DNA from: Chenopodium formosanum
Taxonomy: Eukaryota; Streptophyta; Magnoliopsida; Caryophyllales; Amaranthaceae
Length of the DNA: 64,000 nt
Reading direction: 5' to 3'
NCBI GenBank assembly: GCA_024500155.1
Contig: CM044877.1
Coordinates: forward strand, 22,834,001 to 22,898,000
This document shows positions 22,822 through 33,927 of this stretch, in pieces (position 1 is the first letter of the stretch; every line of letters begins with the position of its first letter). The translations under genes and the position numbers were made by a program. Below the pieces are notes generated by a model that was not told the origin of the DNA, searched no databases, and saw nothing but the letters and a program-made list of their open reading frames with translations.

Positions 22822-23363
22822 TATAGAAACCCATTTGTGTCTCCCCAAAACCAAACCCGGTGATGAGTACCTTTCAAGTCGAATCATAATCGAATGAAGT
22901 GAAAGTGTGGAAAGTCTAGTGTTGTGGTTAATTATTTTTCTTTCTCTGAAAACCTATTTTAAGAAAATAGCCAATCCATTTTGGTTTGGTCCATAGCAAG
23001 GGACCAAATTAGAATAGTTATATGGGGCTTGAAAAGATCTTTCCAACGATATATTATAAGCCCAATTCCGATGAATAACGAGAAAGTTATGGCCAAATTT
23101 CTAAATTGGGCCCGGTTTGATATTTATGTGCGGCCTAAAGATCTAGAGGAGGGCCTAATATTGATTTATCATTCCTAATGCAATCAGAATTGATTTTAGT
23201 CTTCTAGATTCTTCTAGAAGGTTCTTTTCATTCCTAATTTAATTAGCATTGATAAATTGACTTTAGTTGACTTTTTAGAGTTTTAATTAGAATAAAATAA
23301 GTGTTTTTAAGGAAAATACGATTTTGCCCTTTTGTACGGCTAAATTTTATCAAAATTAAGAAA

Positions 23364-23440
23364 ACGCGTGAAACTGGTTTCTAGCGCTTGACGACAGGAT
23401 TAGCGCCTGGCTCTAATGTCTGGCGTCTGGGGCTAAGTCG
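23364..23440 (+). promoter_or_regulatory. GGCGCTA-type motif block, gypsy 1 5' LTR
   Basis: CG-rich cluster: ACGCGTG, then AGCGC, TAGCGCCTGGCTCTAA, TGGCGTCTGG. It sits about 55 bp upstream of TATAAATAG. The 3' LTR copy (41114-41230) is about 39 bp longer because of one extra internal unit. Confidence 0.55.
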
Positions 23441-23495
23441 TTTCAGTCTCTTCGAAACTCTAATTCGTTTTTCTATCCATCCGACTGATTTTCTC

Positions 23496-23504
23496 TATAA
23501 ATAG
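23496..23504 (+). promoter_or_regulatory. Gypsy 1 5' LTR TATA box
   Basis: TATAAATAG in TTCTCTATAAATAGCC, conserved at 41286-41294 in the 3' LTR. Expected to direct the full-length sense transcript. Confidence 0.7.
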
Positions 23505-23844
23505 CCTTCTAAAACCTCAGTTTTCCATCATCAAATATCATCAATAACTATTAATTTTCTTATTCGCTCTTGATATTTTCTCTCTTTCTAGCTTTTTGCA
23601 TACAAAATTCCGCATTCATAAGATCTAGAAACACGTAGCCAAGTTCGAAGTTGTCATCGCCCTAGACGTGAAAGGTTTCAATTTCTGAGGGTTTGGTCCC
23701 AAATCTCTGTTTCAATTATTTAATTTAATTGTTTGATTTTATATTTTCCTTGAAGTTACTAACGTGTGTATTTTGTTATTAGAAAGGTGTACGAGGCATC
23801 CAAGTAAGTGCTTTAATTGATTTATTGATATTTTGATATAGAAA

Positions 23845-23920
23845 TCATGCTTAGGGCGTTTTGATCTTCCTAGTATCATGTTAGGGCGTTTTGATCTTCC
23901 TAGTATCATGTTTAGGGTAA
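23845..23920 (+). repeat. Two-unit tandem repeat in the LTR
   Basis: TTAGGGCGTTTTGATCTTCC followed by TAGTATCATG occurs twice in tandem. The same doublet is at about 41638-41706 in the 3' LTR, so it predates insertion. Confidence 0.85.
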
Positions 23921-24413
23921 CAACTATAATTTCTAATATCAAATATGACAATTGTAATTTTTATGGTGCTTCCTATATTCTTTCCTAATATTCATGTTAG
24001 TATCATGTTAAGGCTATATATTTAATCTTTGATGTTTAGTGACATGCTAGGGTTTGTTATTAATCTTGTTAGTATCATGCCTAGGATCTTGCTATTAATA
24101 TTATTATGCTTTATTATGATCATGATTATTATTATAATTATTGTTATGAATATTATTATGTTGCTTGATATTTATTGTTATTGCTTGATCACACCTTTTA
24201 TGCATGTTTAAAGGGAATTGGTACTTGTAATCACGCTTAATAAGATAATTAATAATCTTGTTTAGGGTCAATTTGATTATAATTCAAGTGATCGCCAATA
24301 ATAGTTTTATTTGTGCATTAATATTCAACCAACATAGATAAACAGGTTTAGGGTTAATCCTATTGATTGCATGTTAGTCAGAAAGCGCCATGAATACGAT
24401 CAGAATAAAGTAG

Positions 24414-25899
24414 CACTACGTGAAAAAACGAAATAGGCACCGATTCAAAACCCCTCAATGCCACCGGTTTTGAACCGGTGCCAATGTGGGGGGTGCCAAT
24501 TAGTGCATGAAAAAGGCACCGGTTCAAACCGGTGCCAAAAATGCCCAAAAAAATATGATATCCTCCTTTTGGCACCGGTTAACCGGTGTCAATGTCCAAA
24601 AAAAAATAATTTTTTTTTTTTTTTTTTTTTTTGGTCTTTTTTCTCTTTAAAATTAGCAGAAAAATCATACAACACCAACTATAATCGAAATTCATAATCA
24701 ATAATTAATTACACACCAAATGCTAAAGTATAATTGAAATTCATATATAATCACCAAAATGTTATATATAAACATTTCTGCCAACAATAATAATATCTCC
24801 AATAATAATACATAATAAAATTAAATTAATAATCTGTAATTTTACATTTGCCAACAAAAAAAAAACAAATGGATTAACGAATATTGTTTAGCAGTTGCTG
24901 AATAGTATAAGCAATATCGGCCTTCAATTTTGCTCCTCCGACCCCGAATTCGACGAAGATACTCACGAACTGGAAAAAAAAAGCCAGAAACTCAGAATTA
25001 TAAAAAAAAATTGAAAAAAATAACAAAATCCTCGAAATTTAAGAAAAAAAAACCCGACAAAACTCAAAATTAAAAAATAAATTCGAAAAAAACACATGCA
25101 TGTACGAATTAAACCCAGAAAAACTGATTAATTAAACCCCAAAATTAAAACGCATAAAAAATGAAAAAAAATCGAATTAAATACAAAACCGATAAAATTC
25201 GGATAATTATACCCCGAAAAATCGAGAAAAACTCGAATTAAAATCCAATAATCGATTAAGTAAACCCAGAAAAATCGATTTAAATCCAAAATCAAACCCA
25301 AAATTAAATCCAACAAAATTGATTAAAATTGAATTAAACCCATAAATTAAACCCTAACCTTAAATAATTATACCCAGAAATTGTTGTAGATGTCGGTGGG
25401 CTTCGCGGTGGTGGTCAAACTTTGTGGTGGTGGTGGCGGTTTTGCGGCAGTGATGATGTGGTTGTGGTGGGCTTTGAGGCGGTGGTCAAATTTCCTTTAT
25501 AAAGAAAGAGAGAGGAGATCGAAGAAGAGATGAGAGGAGAGAGGAGATCGAAGAAAAGATGAGAGGAGAGAGGAGATCGAAGAGGAGGGAGAGGAGATGA
25601 GAGGAGAGAGAAGAGAGGAGGGAGATCAGATTAGAGGAAATGAAATGGAGGCGGAGAGAAAGAAGCTAAGTTAGGGTTTTATGTACAAAAGTTAGGGTAT
25701 TATTATGTTCTAGAAGCAGAGATGAAAGAAGACCGGTTTTTTTTTTTTTTTTTTTTTAACCTTTTGACACTGGTTCGGTTTGAACCGGTGCCAATACTCT
25801 ACTCTTAACACCCCGCCCATTTTCACCCTTTTTTTTTACCACCGGTTCTTAAGAACCGGTGCCTATATCTTGGTGCCAATTACCATTTTTCTACTAGTG
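24414..25899 (-). mobile_element. CACTA element A (same family as B)
   Basis: Ends CACTACGTGAAAAA and TTTTTCTACTAGTG; TAG duplication at 24411-24413 and 25900-25902. The empty site (AAAGTAGATGCCTATTA) is intact in the 3' LTR at 42198-42214. Subterminal GGCACCGGTT...AACCGGTGCC palindromes match element B. The end-to-interior order (palindromes, CCACC-rich, CT-rich) mirrors B in reverse, so it lies in minus orientation relative to B. It is 1,486 bp long and AT-rich inside, with no transposase. Since the 3' LTR lacks it, it arrived after gypsy 1. Confidence 0.9.
25495..25640 (+). repeat. Purine-rich minisatellite
   Basis: Units of the type GAGAGGAGATCGAAGA(A/G), about 30-35 bp, repeated four to five times with variation inside CACTA element A. 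Confidence 0.7.
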
Positions 25900-26177
25900 T
25901 AGAGGCCTATTATTAGGGCATGTTTAATTTCTTTTAGGTTGGATTTGTAACTTCATCCCCAAACTACTAGTCATGGTTCCAGATCTATTGGAGTTGACGA
26001 TCTCCTGGATCGTTAAGGGGTGTAACCTTCACCTCGTGAGTGATTTACAAGTTCCTAAAACTTGTTGGCGACTCTTTTGCTCTATCTTCTTTCCCTTTGG
26101 ACACCACCGTACTTTAGTGTATGATCACATTGGGGTTCAAGTTTGGGGTAATGCTTGAAATATTCCCTACAGTTTTT

Positions 26178-26195
26178 TGGCGACTCCACTGGGGA
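26178..26195 (+). other. Gypsy 1 primer-binding site (tRNA-Arg)
   Basis: TGGCGACTCCACTGGGGA begins seven bases after the LTR. From memory it is complementary to the 3' end of plant tRNA-Arg(ACG), including CCA. This is the start site for minus-strand DNA synthesis. Confidence 0.75.
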
Positions 26196-26452
26196 GCATT
26201 TCTATTTTAATTCCTGAAATTTATTTTGGCAATGATTTAGAATGAGTGGATGAGACTCGAAAAATTCTAAGTATTTCATGTGCGTAATTTTGATTAACAT
26301 TATTGTCATATGCATAATTTTTTTAGGGGGGGTAAGTCGAATATTAATCCTCCAGTTAAACCACTTGTTTAAACCGTATACTTGATTCCCAAAAATATAC
26401 ACCTTATTTTTGCTTTTTTCTTTTTTTATAAACCCGAAAAGTCAAAGTCAAT

Positions 26453-28311
26453 TTGAGTCAAGTCATTAAAAACAAAAATGGTTTAATTTACAGCGCGTGG
26501 TCAAGAAAGGAAGGGCGTTTGATAAAAGAAAATCTTTTCATTCAAGTTCAACCTTTCGACAAGCCAATCGCTCGAAAAAGGAAAGCTAAGAAGATAATGG
26601 CAACTCAAGAGGAAGTTAATGAACTCAGGAACCAATTGATTACTGTGACTAAGGCGTTGAAGGTTTTAACCCTCAAAATTGATGTCCCTATGAAGCAACA
26701 ACAGATGGACCTCATGCCAGAATGCTTGAGCAAGTTTTCTAGTGACTACAAGTTTCAAGGAATTAGTTCGCAAGGGGTCTCGGTGGACAAGGAGCTTCTT
26801 CCGCAGAAATTCAATGCCAACGACATCCCGAAATTCAAAGCAACTGATAACCCTTATTCTCATCTAAGAGCTTTTGAAACAATAATAAGCATTAAGGGTA
26901 TTGATAAGAAAGTATTTCCCTCTTTGTTTTCTCTATCTCTTCAAACCGTTTGCCAACAATGCTTATTCTCCCTTGAGAAAGAAAGAACCTCTACGTGGGA
27001 GTCTATATTGAACGCTTTCATTGATAGGTACAAGTGCAACATTCAATTTGAAACTTATTATAGGGAACTTGAAATACTCAAGCAGAGGTAGAATGAAGGT
27101 TTCACTTCTTTCTTTAACAAATGGAGAGAAACCTCTGCTAAGATGATTGAAGTATCAAGTGAGAAAGAATCTATGAGGTTGTTCATCAAGAACCTTCAAG
27201 AGAAGTACTCCAAACATCTTAAATACTTAAAAAATCTCCATACCTCAAGGTCGTCTATGACATTGGAATTAATATTAAAGACGACCTGGCTAAGCTGAAA
27301 GCTGCTAACAGTAACTCCAACAGTGGCTGGAAAGGCAAGAAGAACGACAATCCTTCTTCTTCCAAAACCACCCACTCAAACAATGTTAGCACCTTTAAAT
27401 TGAGTGAAGTCCTTGCTATGAACAACCAAGGACAAAAGAAACCATTTAGGAGGAACTTTACTCCTATAGGTATGAGTTATGACACCACATTTGACCGACT
27501 TAATGTAAAAGGTCTTATAACTCCTATTGGACCATTTGGGGACCCACCAGTTGAGAAGAGGACAACTAACTGGAACCCCAATGCACATTGTAAATATCAC
27601 CAAGGTAGGGGTCGTCTTACGGAAAATTGTTGGAAGCTTAAGGAAGCTATCCAAGATTTAATTGATAACAATAAACTGCCATTGCCTCCTGCCAGTAAGA
27701 AGCCAAGCATTGAAAATGCACCTCTCGCTCATTCCTTGGTCATCTCCGATGAAGAAAATGAGGTTTATCCCTCATCTCTCATCAAACCTATTAAAGAAAT
27801 TCTTGCTATCAAAGAAGATGAGGAGATCTTTTTCGATGCCATGGATGACTTTCCTGAACCAACAAGCAAAGAAGATGTACGGATGCTTATATGGTCCATG
27901 TGGGAGGGATCAAGTTTGCTACGTGAAGCTCTCAAAATCGCAAAGAAACAAGTAGAGGAGCTTCGGAAAAAGTGTGATAAGGTTCCACCCACGAAGAAGA
28001 AACCCTTCTCTCTACAAGTAACTGACGAAACCAAGAAGAGTAATAAACTCTATACTCGAATTGGGACTTCATACGCTAAAATGTTCAAAATGCTCTCCGA
28101 GAGTGGTAAGGTCAAACCTCTCAAACTGAGACCATTTGAATCGCTAAAGAGGACAGATAGATTCTACTGTCAATACCGTCAATCAGGGGGACACACTATT
28201 GAAAACTGTTTTAAATTTAAAGATTTAATTCAGAAAATGATTGATGATAAAAAATTTAGTTCAACTTCCACAAGAAGAAGACATAAGCATCAATGGAGTT
28301 TGGGACAATGA
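26453..28311 (+). pseudogene. Gypsy 1 gag (broken)
   Basis: Capsid/nucleocapsid gene of the element. The first part (26453-27091, 212 codons) has a basic N-terminus, then a likely coiled segment starting ATQEEVNELRNQLITVTKAL, then a retrotransposon-gag-like region (ATDNPYSHLRAFETIISIKG, then STWESILNAFIDRY). It ends at a TAG (27089-27091), after which gag similarity continues through SFFNKWRETSAKM. A second open stretch (27400-28311, 303 codons) carries two zinc-knuckle-like modules, HCKYHQGRGRLTENCWKLK and FYCQYRQSGGHTIENCFKFK. These are spaced C-x(3)-H variants typical of Tat gag rather than CX2CX4HX4C. At least one stop and one frame change separate the parts. Confidence 0.85.
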
Positions 28312-28699
28312 TAATGAAGATGTCTACCTAAAAGACATGGAAGGACCTCCACCTTCAATGTCATATTCAATAGATGATTTCTAGGTTGAAGAGGATTCAT
28401 CTATAGATGTCCTCACAAGGTCAAGGAGAATGCAACCTCCTATTTCAACACAACCTATGCCGACTACGCAGAAAGTTCCCATACCTATCATAGAAGACAA
28501 TGATATTGTCAAGCAGTTCAAGAAGACCAAGGTTGAGATGAATGTATGGAAGCTTCTAGCAACATCTTGAGAACATAGGTTGGTAGTGATGAATGCCTTG
28601 GATAAGATAGGGATAGATTCTGACACCACTCCTAAGGGGTTGGCTAACTTCCTTACGAGTGATCTCCCTAGTCCTATCAACTTGATCACCTTTCCGACA

Positions 28700-29800
28700 A
28701 AGATTTACCTCTAGAAGGTGACAAGCATTATAAGGCACTAAACCTCATAGTAGTTTGCAAGAAAATGAACGTCCCAATGACTCTTGTAGACAATGGATCG
28801 GCAATTAATGTCTGTCCACTTAGAACTGCGAGGATGTTAGGCATAAGGGATGAAGACTTAACCTCATCAACACAAGGAATATAAGCTTATGACAACACTA
28901 GTCGTCAAGCTCTTGGTAAGATTACCATGAATATAACGGCGGGAGCAATAGACTATGCTACTACATTTCAAGTGGTAGATATCAAAGCTTCATTCAACTT
29001 ATTGTTGGGATGCCCTTGGCTTCATGACCTAAAGGTCGTCCCTTCATCTCTCCACGAACAGGTAAAATCCATAGCTGGAGGAATTCCTATCACGATCGAT
29101 GCTTCACCCATGAGGATTAAAGCTATAAAAAATCCAATCATTAATGTGGATCACAATGAAGACAATGAAGATTTGTGGGGATTTAATGAAGAGGTCTCCT
29201 TAATCGAGGAGGATGAAAGGACCCCTCTCTACCACGACCCCCACTCCAATATGACAGTAAACGCTATTCTTAAGAAACAAGGGCATTTTCATGGAATGAC
29301 TCTAGGAAAGAAGAAAGGAATAGCAAAACCGCTGGAATTGCCTAGCCTCCCTAAGTTAGATACTTTCGTACTTGGTTTCGAATCAACTCGAGAAGATCTC
29401 AAGCGAGCCCAGGAAAGGTCTAAGGCGCGTAGGAACGCTTGCATCCAAAAGAAAGCAATCCCAATGGATCAGTATCCTCTTACTCTCAATGGACAGTTCA
29501 TAAAAGAAGGAAAGGACTATCCGTGCTATGAATTTCCTGGACCTTGTTGTAAATGGCATAAGGCAACCAGGATTCGAAATTTTCCTAGATTGCTATTTTC
29601 TAGATGGAATCCCAACTCCTACCCACAAGAAGAAAGCACCCCCATTCTTTGACTTTAATGTCATGGGATTACTATTTGGGCTAGAAAAAGATGAGCCAAA
29701 GTACATAGAGGATAACTCGTCGCTCATCCAAACGGTCCTACAAAGCGAGTATTTTCACCCCTCAAAGCTCATCACTCTAGCAGAAGGATCACTATAAGGG
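28700..29800 (+). pseudogene. Gypsy 1 aspartic protease region (broken)
   Basis: Polyprotein-processing protease. The catalytic motif appears as VDNGSAINVCP near 28783-28815, the DNGSA form common in Tat elements rather than DSG/DTG. The flap-to-C-terminal part is open from 28927 to 29652 and contains FNLLLGCPWLH. A TAA near 28882 interrupts the domain between these two parts. Downstream sequence is a linker towards RT with SLPKLDTFVLGFES and YPLTLNGQFIKEGKDYPCYE. The protein is not intact. Confidence 0.8.
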
Positions 29801-29818
29801 TGGCGCAAGACAGTCAAG

Positions 29819-31114
29819 TTGACTACTCCAAGTGGAAGGAAAATCTCCATAACGACAGGGCAAGGACCGATGTTCGAAGAATCGTCAGAGTCAGAGTCAG
29901 AGTCTTTTCCTATAGAGTCATCCAAGTCTTTAGTTATAGCACCCCTTTCTTCTACCTCTTCCCCTAGGATAGTTAGCAATCAAGTCCCTGAGGAGATCTC
30001 TCTTTTTGATGTAATGATTTATGAATTCAATAATATGTCTTCTTCCACTTACTCCTCGTGTTTCTCTTTAACCCAAGATGACGAGCATTGCTTAATTAAC
30101 AATGAAAATAACAAAGAAATTATTAAAGTAATGGAAGCACTTGAAAACAAAACACCGATAATTGAGGAAACTGAGATGGTTGATATCTCAAATGATTCAA
30201 CCATTAAAAGAGAAGTTAAAATTGAATTAACACTTAATGAACAAGAAAGAACCGATTTAATCAATCTACTTAAAGAATTTATCGATGTATATGCTTGGTC
30301 ATATGAAGATATGCCATGTATTAATAGAGAAATAGCTCAGCACACTATACTACTAATTCTAGGAATAAAACCTGTAAAACAAAAGTTGTGTCGAATGAAA
30401 CCCGATGTAGCTCTTAAGATAAAATATGAAGTTCAAAAGCAATTAACTGCAGGTTTAATCAGGGTATCCAAATACCCCGAATGGGTGGCCAACGCTGTCC
30501 CAGTTCCGAAAAAGGATGGAAGGGTAAGAATGTGTGTCGACTATCGAGATCTAAATAAGGCAAGTCCTAAAGACGACTTCCCTTTACCACACATCGATAT
30601 TTTGGTAGATAATACAGCGAATCACGCACTTCCCTCGTTCATGGACGGATACGCGGGATACAATCAAATTCTCATGGAAGAAGAAGACATGGAGAAAACA
30701 ACCTTCATAACACCATGGGGTACTTACTGCTACATGGTAATGCCATTCTAGTTAATAAAAACGGGTGCTACTTACCAACGAGCAGCGACTGCCTTACTCC
30801 ATGACATAATGCACAAAAAAGTTGAAGTATATGTGGAAGATATGATTGTAAAATCAAAAGATCGCCCAGGCCATCAAGTAGCCTTGAGAAAGTTCTTTGA
30901 AAGGCTAAGGACTTACAACATGAGGTTGAATCCATCCAAGTGTGCTTTTGGAATCACCTCAGGCAAGCTTTTGGGTTATGTCATAAGATCTAGAGGAATA
31001 GAGATAGACCTAACCAAGATCAAGGCAATTATGTCAATTCCACCGCCCGAAACCGAGAAACAAATTTTAGGATTTATTAGCCGGTTGCAATACATAAGTA
31101 GGTTCATATCATAA
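29819..31114 (+). pseudogene. Gypsy 1 reverse transcriptase (broken)
   Basis: Gypsy RT. A serine/glutamate-rich linker leads into the domain, which includes AWSYEDMPCINREIAQHTI, ANAVPVPKKDGRVRMCVDYR, DLNKASPKDDFPLPHID and TTFITPWGTYCYMVMPF. A TAG at 30749-30751 replaces the glycine codon of the usual MPFGL motif. The frame continues beyond it (TGATYQRA), and 30809-31114 is open with VYVEDMIVKS, LNPSKCAFGITSGKLLGYV and PPPETEKQILGFISRLQYIS. The catalytic YVDD box reads YVED here, so the first of its paired aspartates is glutamate. A TAA ends this stretch at 31112-31114. Confidence 0.88.
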
Positions 31115-31560
31115 TTAACACCAATATGTGACCCAATATTCAAGAAACTTAAAAAGAATGTATAAGTAATATGGGACGATGAGTGTCAAAAAGCCTTTGA
31201 AAAGATCAAAGCCTATCTCGCAAATCCTCCCGTATTAGCACCAGCACTTCTAGGAATACCTCTTAGGTTGTACCTAACAGTCACCAAGGAAACAATGGGA
31301 GCCATGCTTGCACAAGAAGTAGAAGGTAAAGAAAATGTAATCTACCATCTAAGTAAAAAGATGCTCGTATATGAAGTACGCTATACACCACTTGAGAAAT
31401 TGTGCCTTGCATTGGTGTGGGCCACAACTAAGTTAAGACATTATATGCTCGTGCATACGGTCTTTGTAGTTTCCCCAATGAATTCACTCAAGTATTTATT
31501 CGAGAAGTCTATGCTCAATGGGCGCATATCAAGATAGATAGTCAACTTAGCCCAGTTTGA
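31115..31560 (+). pseudogene. Gypsy 1 RNase H (first, broken)
   Basis: Degenerate classical gypsy RNase H, which removes RNA from the RNA/DNA hybrid. The stretch 31268-31537 reads LYLTVTKETMGAMLAQE, then VIYHLSKKMLVYEVRYTPLE and LCLALVWATTKLRHYML. The usual first catalytic aspartate (LYLD/LYLAVS position) is not evident, which is common in Tat elements, where this domain is thought to have been relieved by the second RNase H. Stops lie upstream near 31164 and at the end near 31537. Confidence 0.75.
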
Positions 31561-31570
31561 TGTAAGATTC

Positions 31571-32458
31571 ATGCCTCAAAAAGCTATCAAAGGATCTGTG
31601 GTCTCAGATTTTCTAGCGGATTTTCCAATGAAAGATTCAACGCCAATACACGACAATGAATTTCCAGACGAAGACTTGATGGTCATAGAAGATGATACTT
31701 GGACCTTATACTTCGATGGAGCCTCAAACCAAAAGGGATGTGGCGTTGGAGTATTATTAGTATTGCCTAAGGAAGAGCATGTTCCAATCTCCATAAAGCT
31801 AGATTTAGACGTTACCAACAACGCTGCTGAGTACGAAGCATGCGTGGTAGGCCTTGAAACAACTTTGGCATTGGGAGTAAAGAAATTACGAATATTCGGG
31901 GACTCTTCATTGATCATCAACCAGATTTCTAAAAGATGGAAAGTAAGGAGCGAAAGTCTAGCCCCTTATCAGGCTTATCTGGAAACTCTCACCAATAAGT
32001 TAGAAAAGATAGAATACACATATCTACCTAGAGAGGAAAATCAATTTGTTGATTCCTTGGCAAGACTAGCCTCAACGGTTAGGATTCCTACGGAAATCGA
32101 GCAAATGCCTCTAACTATAGAGAAAAGGCATAAACCGACTTATATTCAAGATATAGAAGATGATGAAGTGATCCAAGATGAAGAAGAAGAAGAAGAAGAA
32201 CCGTGGTATACATACATACTTAACTACGTCACCAAAGGAGAATACCCTCCTCATGCTGATAAAAGAGCAAAACGAGCATTAAGACTCTTGGCTTCCCAAT
32301 ATGTACTCATAAACAACGAGTTACATAAAAGGGTATCTAAGGGTCGAGCTCTTTTATGTGTAGGGACAAAGGATGCTCAAAGAGCTATGAGGATAATCCA
32401 CGAAGGCATTTGTGGAACTCATGTTAATGGCAAAATGCTAGTCCAAAAGATAATGTGA
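31571..32458 (+). CDS. Gypsy 1 archaeal-type RNase H plus integrase zinc finger
   Basis: A 295-codon open module, the longest intact piece of pol after the RT linker. It contains the second, archaeal-type RNase H (aRH) that defines Tat-lineage pol: WTLYFDGASNQKGCGVGVLL (first Asp), NNAAEYEACVVGLE (Glu), RIFGDSSLIINQI (second Asp) and the C-terminal REENQFVDSLARLAS block (last Asp). All four catalytic acidic positions appear present. An acidic run (DEEEEEEE) follows, then the N-terminal integrase finger histidines (IHEGICGTH). It stops at a TGA (32456-32458) inside the integrase. It is normally part of the polyprotein, so it would not be translated alone. Confidence 0.85.
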   Translation: MPQKAIKGSVVSDFLADFPMKDSTPIHDNEFPDEDLMVIEDDTWTLYFDGASNQKGCGVGVLLVLPKEEHVPISIKLDLDVTNNAAEYEACVVGLETTLALGVKKLRIFGDSSLIINQISKRWKVRSESLAPYQAYLETLTNKLEKIEYTYLPREENQFVDSLARLASTVRIPTEIEQMPLTIEKRHKPTYIQDIEDDEVIQDEEEEEEEPWYTYILNYVTKGEYPPHADKRAKRALRLLASQYVLINNELHKRVSKGRALLCVGTKDAQRAMRIIHEGICGTHVNGKMLVQKIM

Positions 32459-33417
32459 GAAGGATACTATTGGACTACCATGAATAAGGATTGTCATCAA
32501 TATGTAAAAAGATGCCCTAAATGCCAAATTTACGCCAATTTTCAACATGTTCCTCCATCTCTACTCTACACCTACACTTCACCATGGCCATTCTTTACAT
32601 GGGAAATTGACATTATTGGTAAAATTACTCGTCCAGGAACATGATATCATGAATACATACTAGTAGCAATTGATTACTTCACAAAGTAGGTTGAAGCACA
32701 ATCATATGCTAAACTCACTGCAAAACATGTATCACTCTTTATAGAAAGGAATATTATTTGTCGATATGGAGTCCCACATGAAATGATAAGTGACAATGGA
32801 ACTCACTTTCAAGCTGAGTGTGAAGAATTATTACAAAAATATGGCATTCAACACCATCATTATTCTCCTTATTGACCTCAAGCAACGGAGCACTTGAAGT
32901 AGCTAATGAAAATCTAAATTACAGGAATTGGCCTGAAAAACTCCATTTCGCACTTTGAGGTTATCGCACGCCAATTCGCACATCAACAGGAAATACGCCA
33001 TTCTCCTTGGTTTATGGAATGGATGCCGTACAACCTGTATAGCTAGAGATACCATCTCTACGCATTGCATTAGAAAGTAAACTCGATGAAGTTGAATGGA
33101 CTAGGGCGAGATATGAGGAGCTAATTCTACTTGATAAAAAACGATAAGAAGCTCTACATCATACTCAATGTTATTAAACTCGTATGGCTAGGCATTTTAA
33201 TAAGAAGGTCAAGACAAGAAACATCAAAGTAGGAGACTTGGTGTTAAAAGCATTAAAGAAAAATGTTTTAGATCCAAGGGGCAAATTTAGGCCTAATTGC
33301 TTTGGACCCTATATTGTCAAAACAATCCTATCAGGAGGTGCAGCAAAATTAACTGATATGGATGGCAATGAGTTCTCGAACATGATAAATTTTGACCAAC
33401 TTAAAAAGTACTACTAA
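32459..33417 (+). pseudogene. Gypsy 1 integrase (broken)
   Basis: Catalytic and C-terminal integrase. After the stop the frame continues with DCHQYVKRCPKCQ (the cysteines of the HHCC finger). Next come a catalytic-core start with WEIDIIG (first Asp, about 32604-32624) and MISDNGTHF (second Asp, about 32784-32810). The third residue, usually in a GQAE(A)N-type motif, is not recognisable because the region around 32880-32910 is degraded with two stops. The C-terminal part (33184-33417) is open and reads KVGDLVLKALKKNVLDPRGK, FGPYIVKTI and LKKYY before tandem TAA codons, the typical end of Tat pol. Confidence 0.83.
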
Positions 33418-33927
33418 TAATTACTTAAGTATGATACTTAAGAGAGCTATGTTTGGCCTGATTCCTTAGAAAGGATACGTAGGCAACCCTTTACAGGATG
33501 CGGCCACTTTACTTTCTGCAAATCTCGCATCCCAGATTTAAAAATAAATTCGACATAAATTCTACGAAGCATCGGCGTCACAGAAAAAGCTCCGTCGCCG
33601 ACCGATGAATCTTAGCGCAAGACGACAGCGTCTGTCGTCAGACGCCAGACTGCCGCAGCTGGCGCTAGTTGTAAAGAAGCGGCACCATTTCTTCTAGGAG
33701 CACCTAGGAATATTTCGGTGTTTTTAGGAAAATTTTAGACTCCCGTACTCAAAAAAATTTCAGAAAAATTAAATTTTCTGCTTTCATTGCTTTAATTAAA
33801 AAGCTGAAATTTCATTAATAAAATAAACTAATAAATTACATTATTGATGGAATTTAAATAAAGCTTAATAAAATAAATTAACTTTAAATTTAAAACTAAG
33901 TATAATAATTGAAATTTAAGCAATGCT
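33418..33927. other. Gypsy 1 spacer after pol, with motif block
   Basis: Begins with the conserved post-pol segment (TTTGGCCTGATTCC, ACGTAGGCA), also present in reverse in gypsy 2 near 48165-48195. A CG-rich block at 33571-33670 (GACGACAGCG, AGACGCCAGAC, GCTGGCGCTAG) resembles the LTR promoter block. I see no TATA box clearly paired with it. The rest, up to the end of antisense gene A, is AT-rich. Confidence 0.55.

Larger units (their letters stand above)
22822..26171 (+). repeat. Gypsy 1 5' LTR (with CACTA insertion)
   Basis: About 1,861 bp once the CACTA element at 24414-25899 and its extra TAG are removed, against 1,883 bp for the 3' LTR. It ends GAAATATTCCCTACA, followed at once by the primer site region. 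The promoter block and TATA box are listed separately. Confidence 0.88.

Noticed and set aside
24600..25330. Possible membrane-protein frames (Leu/Ile/Phe-rich)
   Set aside because: AT-rich interior of CACTA element A; hydrophobic translations are expected from T-rich strands.
27376..28034. Minus-strand frames over gypsy 1 gag
   Set aside because: Shadows of the clearly coding plus-strand gag with zinc-knuckle-like motifs.
33571..33670. GGCGCC-type block after pol as a third antisense promoter
   Set aside because: No TATA box or open frame is suitably placed on either strand, so I list it only as a motif block.
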